DNA of 64,000 bases from Lachnospiraceae bacterium MC2017 (GTDB lineage: Bacteria > Bacillota > Clostridia > Lachnospirales > Lachnospiraceae), in NCBI GenBank assembly GCA_000701625.1, contig JNJK01000008.1, forward strand, positions 144,882 to 208,881. Reading direction: 5' to 3'. Of this stretch, positions 19,001 through 28,865 are shown one piece after another. Numbering within the stretch: position 1 is the stretch's first letter; every line of letters starts with the position of its first letter. Made by a program: the position numbers and the translations under genes. A model generated the notes under the pieces. That model was not told the DNA's origin. It saw only the letters and a list, made by a program, of their open reading frames with translations, and searched no databases.

Positions 19001-19229
19001 CCGTAGTTATGGCAAGAATGAAATAAGACATTAAAGTGACCGCTGCCCCTTGAAAGCCTCCGCAGATAGATGACACCAGAAGTGTTCCGGTAAACTGCAC
19101 CCTTAAAAGACCGTCACTCTGAAACATAAATACCAGATTCAAAACGAGACCGGCTGCACAGATTACACTCATCCAAAAAGCTCTGTCCGTATCATATTTT
19201 ATCCAATTTAGGATCCTCGTTCTTTTCAT
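16056..19229 (-). CDS. Hybrid sensor histidine kinase with receiver and HPt domains
   Basis: A 1057-residue membrane phosphorelay protein. Residues 17-180 contain several hydrophobic spans, another span is near 210-235, an extracytoplasmic helical region (about 240-345) follows, and a last span at 350-370 leads to a HAMP-like linker. HisKA has the phospho-acceptor His466 in SNMSHEIRTPINAVLG. The ATPase domain shows ILTNAVKYT, DTGAGI and GTGLGM. A receiver follows (ILVVDDTEMN, FLDHRMPELDGMETL, KPID), then an HPt domain with HSLKSTARMIGA. The signal is unknown. The separate receiver protein downstream probably takes the phosphate. Confidence 0.92.
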   Translation of the reverse strand: MKRTRILNWIKYDTDRAFWMSVICAAGLVLNLVFMFQSDGLLRVQFTGTLLVSSICGGFQGAAVTLMSYFILAITTGAGVGKGVFLLLICMLASIFSAKGWFRTVYGVIGYIILITSVEELFMFVVYAAESYVGDKGVAAVFTGMIRSFGRIIPGVLLAVFLILLFYKYAPDRILLFFGNSQHYIKDENLRKHVEKNIFDSAHGSLRRRITTIILVTATTMMIASVIFVNILIVNTMNGTISLQLDFWKTDGSSRIGNLTYEEWRSAYLNPSSEEDSSYKPSKETEAEIMAKIEALQRLSDGLSPDARTRIDELKQALIDQSRSMNVEEGDEVEEAHRVLNTLKNQFSFYLQMIFSLLMVEMVLVVIIDAYAQRKIVRPILGVASAMDQLAYNSDEERRESLAKIHALEVKTGDEVESLYHAIDKTASELLTYIADKEKQVLLENELRIAKAANDAKTSFLSNMSHEIRTPINAVLGMDEMILRESEDQTILRYAKNIQSAGKTLLGLINDILDFSKIEAGKMEIIPVDYELSSVVNDLVNMIRSKVDAKKLELIVDVDPEMPHLLRGDEIRLKQVVLNILTNAVKYTEKGSVTLCIRYEKKSEESVDLKISVKDTGAGIKEEDVQKLFAPFERIEEEKNRTIEGTGLGMSITQKLLGLMDSKLELESVYGEGSNFHFSVPQLVNSWEAVGDISLSFDRTLNDQPRYQESFRAPKAEILVVDDTEMNLTVVRGLLKKTGVKIDTATSGRQCLKMIREKRYDIIFLDHRMPELDGMETLALIRKDHGHPNQETPVVALTANAISGARENYISAGFVDYMTKPIDSARLERAMIGLLPPEKVEIIQADESQDVDEIAKLEPWITELNGIDHRTGIRNTGSAEDFMKALQLFADNISENIKNIRLFYEREDFHNYNIKVHSLKSTARMIGASELSKMAEELENASVDGAIDDAEIGEKTPVLLNEYEKYLDILAPFIHDDTAEWKAEMNDPSKAEIPQSALDEAYGSIKECMEALDYDSIDFLIQSIMKYRIPDKEQQKIIALRKKVSEFDWDAVEELLK

Positions 19230-19658
19230 CCTTAAAGCTACCTCTCTTCTATTTTATGAAAAGAATCCGTTTAGGTTTTTTATCGGCATTTCTTTATTCA
19301 CAAAAAAGAGATGCCGCAAAACGTTCTCACGTTTTACAGCATCAAAATGATTAACAACACATTGTTCTTAATCGCAAACCCTCGCCCTTATTATAGTTAG
19401 GCATTTTGCTTTATTTTTTCCCGAGTTTCATTTTCCTGTTTGTGCATTATATTATTTTATATCCGCAAATTTTCGATTATATGTTGCATCTTGCCCAATT
19501 GTATGATAAGGTAAACACAGTTGAATGAATTGCCACCTGAGACGAGAGAACATGGCGACCCCAAGCAGTTTTTCTAAACTGCCCTAAGTGTATTGCTATG
19601 TTCTTTTATTATGCAATAACAGTGGCAAAATCAAAAAATTGTACATTAGGAGTCGCGC
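19230..19658 (+). promoter_or_regulatory. Intergenic region with nested-stem leader of glpP
   Basis: Bases 19230-19500 show no gene. At 19529-19628 three nested stems can be drawn: TTGCCAC (19530-19536) with GTGGCAA (19622-19628); AGAGAACATGGC (19545-19556) with GCTATGTTCTTT (19595-19606); and GCAGTTT/AAACTGC (19565-19582). The middle stem ends in TTCTTTTATTA, like a weak intrinsic terminator. GlpP proteins relieve termination in glp leaders in B. subtilis, so this is a plausible GlpP target. TATGAT at 19502 may be a -10 box, with no good -35. Confidence 0.5.
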
Positions 19659-21771
<2,113 letters not shown>

Positions 21772-21810
21772 TTTAATTAGGACAAAATTGAATAATTAGG
21801 GAGGGTACTT

Positions 21811-22539
21811 ATGGATATGAAAATATTTTTAGCTGAGCTTATCGGTACTGCAATGCTTGTAATGCTCGGTGATGGTGTTTGCTGTAATATCTCACTTAAT
21901 AAGTCCGGAATGAAGGGCGGAAATACCGTTCATATCGGTATCGGCTGGGGACTCGCAGTTCTGCTTCCTGCTTTCTGCTTTGGTGCAGCATCAGGAGCAC
22001 ACTTCAATCCCTCTGTAACAATAGCACTCGCTGTAAACGGAAGTGTTTCATGGAGTCTCGTTCCATGCTACATCATTGCACAGCTTCTCGGAGGTTTCAT
22101 CGGTGCGGCGATCCTGATCGTTATGTACAATGATCAGCTTAAAGCTACCCCTGAAGCAGCTGTAAAGCGCGGATGTTTCTGCACAGGACCGTCCTCCAGA
22201 AATACAGCACTCAATTTCCTTTCCGAGTGCATCTGCGGATTCTTCCTGATGTTCACTATCCTCGGTATCGGTCAGGTTGTTGACTGCTCAGACGTAGGCG
22301 GAAAGTTCCTGGTATTCGCTCTCATCATGTCCATCGGTCTTTCATTTGGAGGACTTACAGGATACGCAATGAACGCAGCCAGAGATACAGCACCTCGTCT
22401 TGCATACGCTCTCCTTTGCCCGGGCGAAAGAGATGCCGACTGGGGTTACGCATGGATCCCCGCTCTCGCTCCTATCGTTGGAACAGTCCTCGCAGCACTT
22501 CTCTACGGCGGACTCATTTCAGCAGGTGTATTCCACTGA
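21811..22539 (+). CDS. glpF: Glycerol facilitator (aquaglyceroporin)
   Basis: A 242-residue MIP-family channel that admits glycerol. The two NPA-type half-helices appear as GAHFNPSVTIALA and TGYAMNAARDTAPR; the second reads NAA rather than NPA, and the D of RD is the usual GlpF mark. Six membrane spans fit the hydrophobicity. GGGAGGGTACTT precedes the ATG. It is the third gene of glpP-glpK-glpF; a MITE sits 34 bases beyond the stop. Confidence 0.94.
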   Translation: MDMKIFLAELIGTAMLVMLGDGVCCNISLNKSGMKGGNTVHIGIGWGLAVLLPAFCFGAASGAHFNPSVTIALAVNGSVSWSLVPCYIIAQLLGGFIGAAILIVMYNDQLKATPEAAVKRGCFCTGPSSRNTALNFLSECICGFFLMFTILGIGQVVDCSDVGGKFLVFALIMSIGLSFGGLTGYAMNAARDTAPRLAYALLCPGERDADWGYAWIPALAPIVGTVLAALLYGGLISAGVFH

Positions 22540-22565
22540 TCAGGCTATTCCATTATGCGGAAGCG

Positions 22566-22726
22566 GGAAATTCGTTACTGTTCACTCGCTTTCAGCTCGC
22601 TCACGTAACGGATTTTGCCAATTAAATCGCCTGCGGCGATGGGCAAAATCCAATGACTATTCATCTTTCTTGTCCGTAAACTCCGCAGTAAATGCTCCGT
22701 TTACGTGTGAACAGTTACGGAAATTC
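22566..22726. mobile_element. MITE family A, copy 1 with 8-bp target duplications
   Basis: The element is 22574-22718 (145 bp). It starts GTTACTGTTCAC and ends in the exact reverse complement GTGAACAGTTAC. The flanking octamers GGAAATTC (22566-22573) and GGAAATTC (22719-22726) are identical. It landed in a palindrome (ATTATGCGGAA...TTCCGCATAAT, 22552-22734), perhaps the glpF terminator. No coding capacity; internal sequence matches the copies at 35134 and 60163. Confidence 0.9.
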
Positions 22727-22814
22727 CGCATAATGCTTAGCAAATACAAAATGCACAATTATCTTCTATACACAGGGTATTTCTAAATAGTTACAAAAAA
22801 ATTTACTTTACACA

Positions 22815-22843
22815 TTTACAAACAGGGTATAGGGTTTTATATT
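22815..22843 (+). promoter_or_regulatory. Promoter ahead of the second glycerol operon
   Basis: TTTACA (22815-22820), a 17-base spacer and TATATT (22838-22843) on the plus strand would start transcription about 30 bases before the terminator-like hairpin and drive the two FAD oxidoreductases. Confidence 0.6.
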
Positions 22844-22874
22844 TAAATTAACTAAATAAGATAATGATGCAGAG

Positions 22875-22930
22875 AAGGAGTCATCGATCAACACGCGGGG
22901 AGCGTGTCTGATTGGTGACTCCTTTTTTTC
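22875..22930 (+). terminator. Strong hairpin with T run in the leader (probable GlpP attenuator)
   Basis: AAGGAGTCA pairs with TGACTCCTT and an inner ACACGC pairs with GCGTGT, followed by TTTTTTT. Because a promoter lies just upstream and the next gene starts 180 bases downstream, this looks like an attenuator rather than only the glpF terminator. The remaining bases to 23107 show nothing clear. Confidence 0.65.
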
Positions 22931-23107
22931 AATTTTAACGAATCCGCGTTTCCTCTATGAAGGCCGGATAAATATTTCCCTGAACATCCGATAAAAGCAA
23001 TAGAGCAATAAAAAGAGAGACATCTATCCGGACTTCACTATCAAATTTCCGTCAATACAACAAATCATTTACGATAAACACAAGGTAAGAGAAAGGAGCA
23101 ACAACAA

Positions 23108-24562
23108 ATGACATACGATGTGATCATCATCGGAGCAGGCGTCAGCGGAGCAGCTTCCGCAAGAGAACTCTCCAGATATAAACTGAACGTCTGTGTACTG
23201 GAAAAAGCCGAGGACGTTTGCGCCGGCACAAGTAAAGCAAACAGCGCCATAATCCACGCAGGCTTCGATGCCCCCGAAGGATCTCTGATGGCAAAACTCA
23301 ACGTAGAAGGCAACGAAATGATGGACGAGCTTGCAAAAGACCTCGATATCCCTTTCAAGAGAAACGGTTCGCTCGTTGTCTGCATCCACAAAGAAGAACT
23401 TGACGGTCTTAAAGACCTTTATAACAGAGGTGTTGCAAACGGAGTAAAAGATCTGAAGATCTTATCACGTGAAGAAGTCCTGGAACTTGAGCCAAACCTT
23501 TCAGATAACGTTGAAGGCGCACTCTACGCTCCCACCGGCGGTATCGTATGTCCCTTCATCCTGAATATCGCCATGGCAGAAAATGCCTATGTAAATGGAG
23601 TTGATTTCCGTTTCAATACAGAAGTCGAATCACTAAAACGTGAAGATGACGGTCTCTGGCACATCCGCACAAACAACGGCGAATACACAGCAAAATACGT
23701 TGTAAACGCAGCCGGTGTCCATGCAGATGTATTCCACAACATGGTTTCTGCTGACAAGATCCACATCACTCCAAGACGCGGTGATTATTGCCTACTCGAT
23801 AAAGAAATGGGCTCACACGTAACCCACACGATTTTCCCTCAGCCCACAAAGCTCGGAAAAGGAGTTCTGGTATCTCCTACAGTTCACGGAAATCTCATTG
23901 TTGGACCTACCGCCATCGACATCGATGATAAAGAAGCCACAGCTACCACTCAGGAAGGAATTGATGACCTTATTTCAAAGGCCTCTCTTCACGTAAAGGA
24001 TCTGCCGGTGGCACGAAAGGTTATCACCAGCTTCGCCGGTCTCCGCGCTCACGAAGACCACCACGAATTTATCATCAAAGAACTACCCGATGCTCCTCAC
24101 TTTATCGATTGCGCAGGAATCGAATCCCCCGGGCTCACTTCCAGTCCTGCTATCGGAAAGATGGTCGCAGACATTATCTATGACCTTGAAAGACCTGAAA
24201 AGAAAGAAAACTGGAACGGCAAGAGAAAAGGCATCATAGATCCAAAGACCATGACTATAGAAGAAAGAAACGAACTTATAAAGAAGAACCCCGCATACGG
24301 CAATATCATTTGTCGCTGCGAATCCATCTCAGAGGGAGAAATATTAGATGCCATTCACCGTCCTCTCGGTGCACGTTCACTTGACGGTGTAAAGAGACGC
24401 ACCCGTGCAGGAATGGGAAGATGTCAGGCTGGTTTCTGCAGTCCACGTGTGATGGAGATCATAAACAGAGAACTCGGTATCCCTATGGAAAAGATCACAA
24501 AGAGCGGCGGCAGTTCAAATATTGTTCTTGAGCGCACTAAGGCCATGAAAGGAGACGAATAA
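23108..24562 (+). CDS. FAD-dependent oxidoreductase (GlpA-like glycerol-3-phosphate dehydrogenase)
   Basis: A 484-residue flavoprotein. The N-terminal dinucleotide fold is YDVIIIGAGVSGAASARELS, followed by a DAO-type domain (GTSKANSAIIHAGFD; FAGLRAHEDHHEF; GIESPGLTSSPAIG). The C-terminus is a BFD-like [2Fe-2S] domain: CRCESISEGEI and later GRCQAGFC give the cysteine set. This arrangement resembles anaerobic GlpA, so it probably oxidises glycerol-3-phosphate to dihydroxyacetone phosphate. It overlaps the next gene at TAATG and belongs to a three-gene unit. Confidence 0.88.
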   Translation: MTYDVIIIGAGVSGAASARELSRYKLNVCVLEKAEDVCAGTSKANSAIIHAGFDAPEGSLMAKLNVEGNEMMDELAKDLDIPFKRNGSLVVCIHKEELDGLKDLYNRGVANGVKDLKILSREEVLELEPNLSDNVEGALYAPTGGIVCPFILNIAMAENAYVNGVDFRFNTEVESLKREDDGLWHIRTNNGEYTAKYVVNAAGVHADVFHNMVSADKIHITPRRGDYCLLDKEMGSHVTHTIFPQPTKLGKGVLVSPTVHGNLIVGPTAIDIDDKEATATTQEGIDDLISKASLHVKDLPVARKVITSFAGLRAHEDHHEFIIKELPDAPHFIDCAGIESPGLTSSPAIGKMVADIIYDLERPEKKENWNGKRKGIIDPKTMTIEERNELIKKNPAYGNIICRCESISEGEILDAIHRPLGARSLDGVKRRTRAGMGRCQAGFCSPRVMEIINRELGIPMEKITKSGGSSNIVLERTKAMKGDE

Positions 24563-25827
24563 TGTTATCTTACGATATTGTCATAATCGGCGGCGGACCG
24601 GCAGGTCTCGCAGCTGCAGCCGCAGCCAAAAAAGCAGGCACAGACAGCATCCTGATCCTGGAACGTGATCATGAACTCGGCGGCATCCTGAATCAGTGCA
24701 TCCATAACGGTTTCGGTCTCCACACCTTTAAGGAAGAACTAACAGGCCCTGAGTATGCTTACCGCTTTGAAAAAGAAGTATACGACCTCGGAATCGAATA
24801 TAAACTAAACACAATGGTCATGGATATCTCCTCAGACCGTATAGTAACCGCAATGAACCGGACAGACGGCATGATTCAAATAAAGGCCGGTGCTATTGTT
24901 CTGGCCATGGGATGCCGGGAACGTCCGAGAGGAGCCCTTAATACTCCGGGTTACCGCCCTGCCGGAATTTTCTCCGCAGGCACTGCCCAGAGACTTGTAA
25001 ATATAGAAGGCTATCTCCCCGGACGTGAAGTCGTTATCTTAGGTTCTGGTGATATCGGTCTCATCATGGCACGCCGTATGACTCTTGAAGGCGCAAAGGT
25101 AAAGGTAGTTGCAGAAGTAATGCCCTATTCCGGAGGATTAAAGAGAAATATCGTACAGTGCCTTGACGATTACGGTATCCCTCTTAAACTCTCACACACA
25201 GTCATCGATATTGAAGGTAAAGAAAGAGTTACCGCTGTAACCATCGCAGAAGTAGGTCCCGACCGTAAACCGATTCCGGGCACAGAAGAACGCTACACCT
25301 GTGATACTCTTCTCCTCTCCGTAGGACTCATCCCTGAGAACGAGCTCTCAAGAAGCGCCGGTGTCGAAATGAATCCGGTCACCAACGGACCTGTAGTAAA
25401 CGAGAGCCTTGAAACCAGCATTCCCGGTGTATTCGCATGCGGAAATGTTCTTCACGTTCATGACCTCGTAGACTACGTTTCGGAAGAAGCAAAGAGAGCC
25501 GGTGAAAACGCCGCCAAATACGTACAGGCCGACGGCCGTAAAGCCGATGGTGAAGAAATACAAATCATCGCAACCGAAGGAGCACGATACACTGTTCCGT
25601 CAACCATAAACGTAAACCGCATGGATGATCTGCTTACAGTCAGATTCCGTGTAGGTGCAGTTTATCAGGATTCCTACGTAAGCGTATACTTTAATGACGA
25701 AAGAGTCATGCACAATAAAAAACGCGTACTCGCTCCCGGCGAAATGGAGAATGTTATCCTGCAAAAAACAAAAATCAAAGATTTTAAGGACTTAAAAACT
25801 ATCACTGTAAAGATTGAAAAGGACTGA
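24562..25827 (+). CDS. NAD(P)/FAD-dependent oxidoreductase (second subunit)
   Basis: A 421-residue pyridine nucleotide-disulfide-type flavoprotein without redox CxxC. The FAD fold is YDIVIIGGGPAGLAAAAAAKKAG, the NAD fold GREVVILGSGDIGLIMARRM, and a late GVFACGNVLHVHDLVDYV binds flavin. Such proteins are encoded with GlpA-like and DUF1667 genes in many Clostridia and probably pass electrons from glycerol-3-phosphate to NAD or another carrier. The ATG overlaps the upstream stop. Confidence 0.88.
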   Translation: MLSYDIVIIGGGPAGLAAAAAAKKAGTDSILILERDHELGGILNQCIHNGFGLHTFKEELTGPEYAYRFEKEVYDLGIEYKLNTMVMDISSDRIVTAMNRTDGMIQIKAGAIVLAMGCRERPRGALNTPGYRPAGIFSAGTAQRLVNIEGYLPGREVVILGSGDIGLIMARRMTLEGAKVKVVAEVMPYSGGLKRNIVQCLDDYGIPLKLSHTVIDIEGKERVTAVTIAEVGPDRKPIPGTEERYTCDTLLLSVGLIPENELSRSAGVEMNPVTNGPVVNESLETSIPGVFACGNVLHVHDLVDYVSEEAKRAGENAAKYVQADGRKADGEEIQIIATEGARYTVPSTINVNRMDDLLTVRFRVGAVYQDSYVSVYFNDERVMHNKKRVLAPGEMENVILQKTKIKDFKDLKTITVKIEKD

Positions 25828-25856
25828 TGCCCTTAGGGAAGAAAGGAGCTATACAA

Positions 25857-26222
25857 ATGGAAACAAGAGAATTAACCTGTATCGGCTGCCCTATGGGCTG
25901 CCTCCTCACAGTTGAGATCGATAAAGGCGAAGTAACAAGCGTCACAGGCAATACCTGTCCGAACGGTGAGCGCTACGCAAAGAAAGAGGTTACAAACCCT
26001 ACCAGGATCGTAACCAGTACCGTAGTCATCCGTAACGGCGACAAACCCAGACTCTCAGTAAAGACCAAGTCCGATATCCCGAAGAGCAAGATCTTTGATG
26101 TCATGAAGGAAATCGACGCTGCACGTATCGATGCCCCCAAAAAGATCGGTGACATCATCATTGAAAACGTCGCAGGTACTGGGGTTCCGGTGATTGCTAC
26201 GCGGAATGTTGAGATTAAGTGA
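25857..26222 (+). CDS. DUF1667 iron-sulfur-type protein
   Basis: A 121-residue protein beginning METRELTCIGCPMGCLLTVE, with C-x2-C-x3-C plus a later cysteine in NTCPNGERYA, a set that could hold an iron-sulfur cluster. The rest is the DUF1667 fold. The start at 25857 follows AAGGAGCTATACAA; a frame opening at 25827 overlaps the previous gene's stop. Its neighbours suggest it is the third part of the glycerol-3-phosphate dehydrogenase complex. Confidence 0.88.
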   Translation: METRELTCIGCPMGCLLTVEIDKGEVTSVTGNTCPNGERYAKKEVTNPTRIVTSTVVIRNGDKPRLSVKTKSDIPKSKIFDVMKEIDAARIDAPKKIGDIIIENVAGTGVPVIATRNVEIK

Positions 26223-26270
26223 AGCTGCGTTATAAATAATTATTGTCGGAGTTTAAAACCTAAGTGCCGA

Positions 26271-26450
26271 GCGGATAAGTATATCCTGAAACAATTAGCC
26301 GGCAGCACTTAGTGAACACACTGTCCGAATAGGTAATTTAGGATAACTGTTTGAGACGCGAAGCGTCGAGTTTAGACTAAATTACCGTGTTTATGAGGGC
26401 AGTGCGTGAGCTTAGTACTGTCCGAGCCGTTGAAGGATATATGTATCCGC
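26271..26450 (-). repeat. Structured repeat family C, copy 1
   Basis: Read on the minus strand: closing arms GCGGATACATATATCCT and AGGATATACTTATCCGC (15 of 17 paired), then GGCTCGGACAG, CACTGCCC with GGACAGTG, a long stem GGTAATTTAG/CTAAATTACC, the conserved internal loop AAACTCG...CTCAAACAGTT around GACGC-TTC-GCGTC, and CTGCCGGCTAATTGTT. Conserved loops with changed helices are shared with copies at 42851, 53571 and 60586. A GTCACTATGTCAC block at 26459 also recurs near 60340. Confidence 0.75.
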
Positions 26451-26572
26451 GCGACACGTCACTATGTCACCCCCACATTAAAATTCATCAAATCGCACAA
26501 AAAAATATTAATAAAAAATTCATATTTATACTTTCCTTTTTTAAGATTTTGTATTAGAATCTCTCAAGAAGT

Positions 26573-26653
26573 ACGGGCAGGCATCCGAGGATGGACATCA
26601 AAGATCTTCGCTTAGCCTGCCAGTATTATGCCACAAAGGCATATACAACCCGT
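26573..26653 (+). promoter_or_regulatory. Structured leader of the uracil permease gene
   Basis: GGCAGGC (26576-26582) pairs with GCCTGCC (26615-26621), TATGCC with GGCATA (26627-26643), and ACGGG with CCCGT may close the region. No strong T run follows. I could not match a known riboswitch; regulation is inference. Confidence 0.4.
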
Positions 26654-26673
26654 TTTAACCTAAGGAGGAAAAT

Positions 26674-28167
26674 ATGAATCTGAAAAAGAAAGGCAACATC
26701 ACGATCGGCGATCAGCCCATCTATGATGCAACCGTCCTCGGAGCAGGAAGAATGACAGCACTTGGTATCCAGCACATGTTTGCTATGTTTGGTTCCACTG
26801 TTCTTGTTCCCGTTCTCACCGGTCTTTCCGTTTCAACAACACTGTTATTTGCCGGAATCGGTACTTTACTTTTCCATCTCATTTCTAAGCGTAAAGTTCC
26901 CGCATTTCTTGGTTCTTCTTTCGCATTTCTTGCAGGCTATGCTGCTATCGCTCCCAATAAAGAGCCAGAACTTCTCCCCTATGCATGTTTCGGTGTTGCT
27001 ATCGCCGGTCTTCTTTATCTCATTCTCGCAGCTCTATTTAAAGCATTTGGTGCAAAAAGAGTAATGCAGTTTTTCCCTCCGGTCGTAACCGGTCCTATCA
27101 TTATTGCAATCGGTCTTAATCTTTCCCAGTCAGCAGTTGATAATTGTTCCACTCATTGGTGGGTTGCACTTGTAGCTATCGCTATCATCGTGATCTGCAA
27201 TATCTGGGGTCGTGGAATGATAAAGATCGTACCTATCATCTGCGGTGTCGTAGGTTCTTATCTCGCAGCTACCGCTGCAGGTATCATCGATTTCACTCCG
27301 GTTGCCGAAGCAGCATGGATCGGCAGTCCTCTTGATATGAGCCGCACTGTTTTCTCTATTTTCACAAGCGGAAATACAAACACAGCGCTTCTCATTACAT
27401 CAATCTTCACCATTGTTCCCATCGCATTTGCAACAATGATGGAGCATATCGGTGATGTATCCGCTATTTCTTCTACAGTTGGTGAAAACTTCATCAAAGA
27501 TCCCGGTCTCCACAGAACACTTACAGGTGACGGTGTCGCAACAGCAGTAGCATCCCTTTTTGGAGCACCTGCAAACACAACTTACGGCGAAAATACCGGT
27601 GTTCTCACTCTGACCCGCGTATACGATCCTAAGGTAATCCGCCTTGCAGCATGCTTTGCGATCCTTATGTCCTTCTGCCCGAAGTTCTCTGCTATCATCG
27701 AAGTAATGCCGGCAGCTACAATGGGTGGTATCTCCCTCGTACTCTACGGAATGATCTCAGCAGTAGGTGTAAGAAACGTAGTTGAAAACAAGGTAGACTT
27801 CAGCAAGAGCCGCAACGTTATCATCGCAGCACTTATCCTTGTTCTTTCTATCGGTATCAACTACTCAGCAGCTGGAAGCATCTCCTTCACAGTAGGAACT
27901 GCAACCATCAGTCTCTCCGGACTTGCTATCGGTTCTCTCGTAGGAATCATCATGAACGCTGCTCTTCCCGGAAAGGATTATAGCTTCGAAAACGAAGAGC
28001 CTGTTGATACAGGTGTTGAGTTTGAGCTTGTTCAGGGCAAGACACTTACAGAGGAAAACGCAGAAAAATATGGCTCACCTGTAAAGGCAGCCATCAATTC
28101 CGTGATTTCCGAAAAAGAAGCATCTACAGACAAAACAAGCACAACTTCTGCTGACAGCAGAGCTTAA
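26674..28167 (+). CDS. NCS2-family uracil permease
   Basis: A 497-residue transporter with a nucleobase:cation symporter-2 core and about 12-14 hydrophobic spans. GAPANTTYGENTGVLTLTRVYDP is the substrate-site signature and, with the glutamate in the YGEN motif, resembles UraA/PyrP more than xanthine carriers. LGIQHMFAMFGSTVLVP is the N-terminal QH motif. The last 60 residues are polar and cytoplasmic. AAGGAGG precedes the ATG and a terminator follows, so it is monocistronic. Confidence 0.9.
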   Translation: MNLKKKGNITIGDQPIYDATVLGAGRMTALGIQHMFAMFGSTVLVPVLTGLSVSTTLLFAGIGTLLFHLISKRKVPAFLGSSFAFLAGYAAIAPNKEPELLPYACFGVAIAGLLYLILAALFKAFGAKRVMQFFPPVVTGPIIIAIGLNLSQSAVDNCSTHWWVALVAIAIIVICNIWGRGMIKIVPIICGVVGSYLAATAAGIIDFTPVAEAAWIGSPLDMSRTVFSIFTSGNTNTALLITSIFTIVPIAFATMMEHIGDVSAISSTVGENFIKDPGLHRTLTGDGVATAVASLFGAPANTTYGENTGVLTLTRVYDPKVIRLAACFAILMSFCPKFSAIIEVMPAATMGGISLVLYGMISAVGVRNVVENKVDFSKSRNVIIAALILVLSIGINYSAAGSISFTVGTATISLSGLAIGSLVGIIMNAALPGKDYSFENEEPVDTGVEFELVQGKTLTEENAEKYGSPVKAAINSVISEKEASTDKTSTTSADSRA

Positions 28168-28193
28168 AACAATAACGGAATTTCTTATAAGTT

Positions 28194-28236
28194 AAAAAGC
28201 TCCTCCATGTTTTGATGCATGGAGGAACTTTTTTTG
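28194..28236 (+). terminator. Intrinsic terminator after the uracil permease
   Basis: TCCTCCATG pairs with CATGGAGGA, flanked by an A run on the left and TTTTTTT on the right, so it may serve both converging genes. Confidence 0.88.
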
Positions 28237-28238
28237 CT

Positions 28239-28640
28239 TTAGAAGTTTATCGTTTCCGGAGCTGCTGTAAAGCTTGAGAAGGTTGCAGTTGCATTCTTTA
28301 TGTAATATACAGCTGTGTTTCCGTCGCCGGGTGTGTACATATTTTTCAATGAAGGATATGCTTCGAGCATTGCTTCCTGTGGCTCGATCCTCTCATCATA
28401 TACAAGCTCTCCAGATACTCTGAGCCAGTCTGCACCTTTGCATGCGCATATCTCGAACTTCGGATTTTTCTCTATCTGATGAGCTACATCTTTCTTGAGA
28501 CCTGTCTGAATATAAACCTTTCCCTCAAAAAGAAGAGATGTTCCGAAAGGACGAACTCGCGGCTGATCATTATCTACCGTTGCGAGATAATAGGTCTTTG
28601 CTTCACTAAGGTACTGATTAACTCTTTCTGCTCCTGTCAT
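28239..28640 (-). CDS. Pyridoxamine 5'-phosphate oxidase-like FMN-binding protein
   Basis: A 133-residue split-barrel flavin-binding protein: YYLATVDNDQPRVRPFGTS, then GKVYIQTGLKKDVAHQIEKN and WLRVSGELVY, as in the general PPOX/putative FMN oxidoreductase group common in Clostridia. Substrate is unknown. AGGAGG is seven bases from the ATG. It stands alone between converging and diverging neighbours. Confidence 0.85.
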   Translation of the reverse strand: MTGAERVNQYLSEAKTYYLATVDNDQPRVRPFGTSLLFEGKVYIQTGLKKDVAHQIEKNPKFEICACKGADWLRVSGELVYDERIEPQEAMLEAYPSLKNMYTPGDGNTAVYYIKNATATFSSFTAAPETINF

Positions 28641-28791
28641 ATCATTTCCTCCTTAAATGTTTTCGGATGTCCTGTAAGATAGTTTACAACTCATAGGATT
28701 TGATTATATTGTGTAAAATCTATTATATCACTTTTCTTTCCGATTTCAACATCAAACATTTAAACAATATCATTTCCGAAATGAGTTATAA

Positions 28792-28830
28792 TGTGACAAT
28801 AGGGACAAAATTGCTTTTGACCCTTACATC
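28792..28830. repeat. Possible short relic of repeat family B
   Basis: TTTTGACCCTTACATC at the right end equals the family B terminus; the left side (GTGACAATAGGGACAAAA) is a degenerate partner. It lies upstream of the DUF3048 gene. Confidence 0.4.
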
Positions 28831-28865
28831 ATTTAAACAAAAAATTGTAAAATCTGGGAGGTCTC

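Noticed and set aside
22574..22718. Membership of MITE A in the IS66 family on the basis of 8-bp duplications
   Set aside because: IS66 ends start GTAA; these start GTTACTG, and several IS families make 8-bp duplications, so the family cannot be told.
23065..23391. Two overlapping minus-strand frames in the GlpA-like gene
   Set aside because: Both are antisense to a well supported flavoprotein and show no coding signals.
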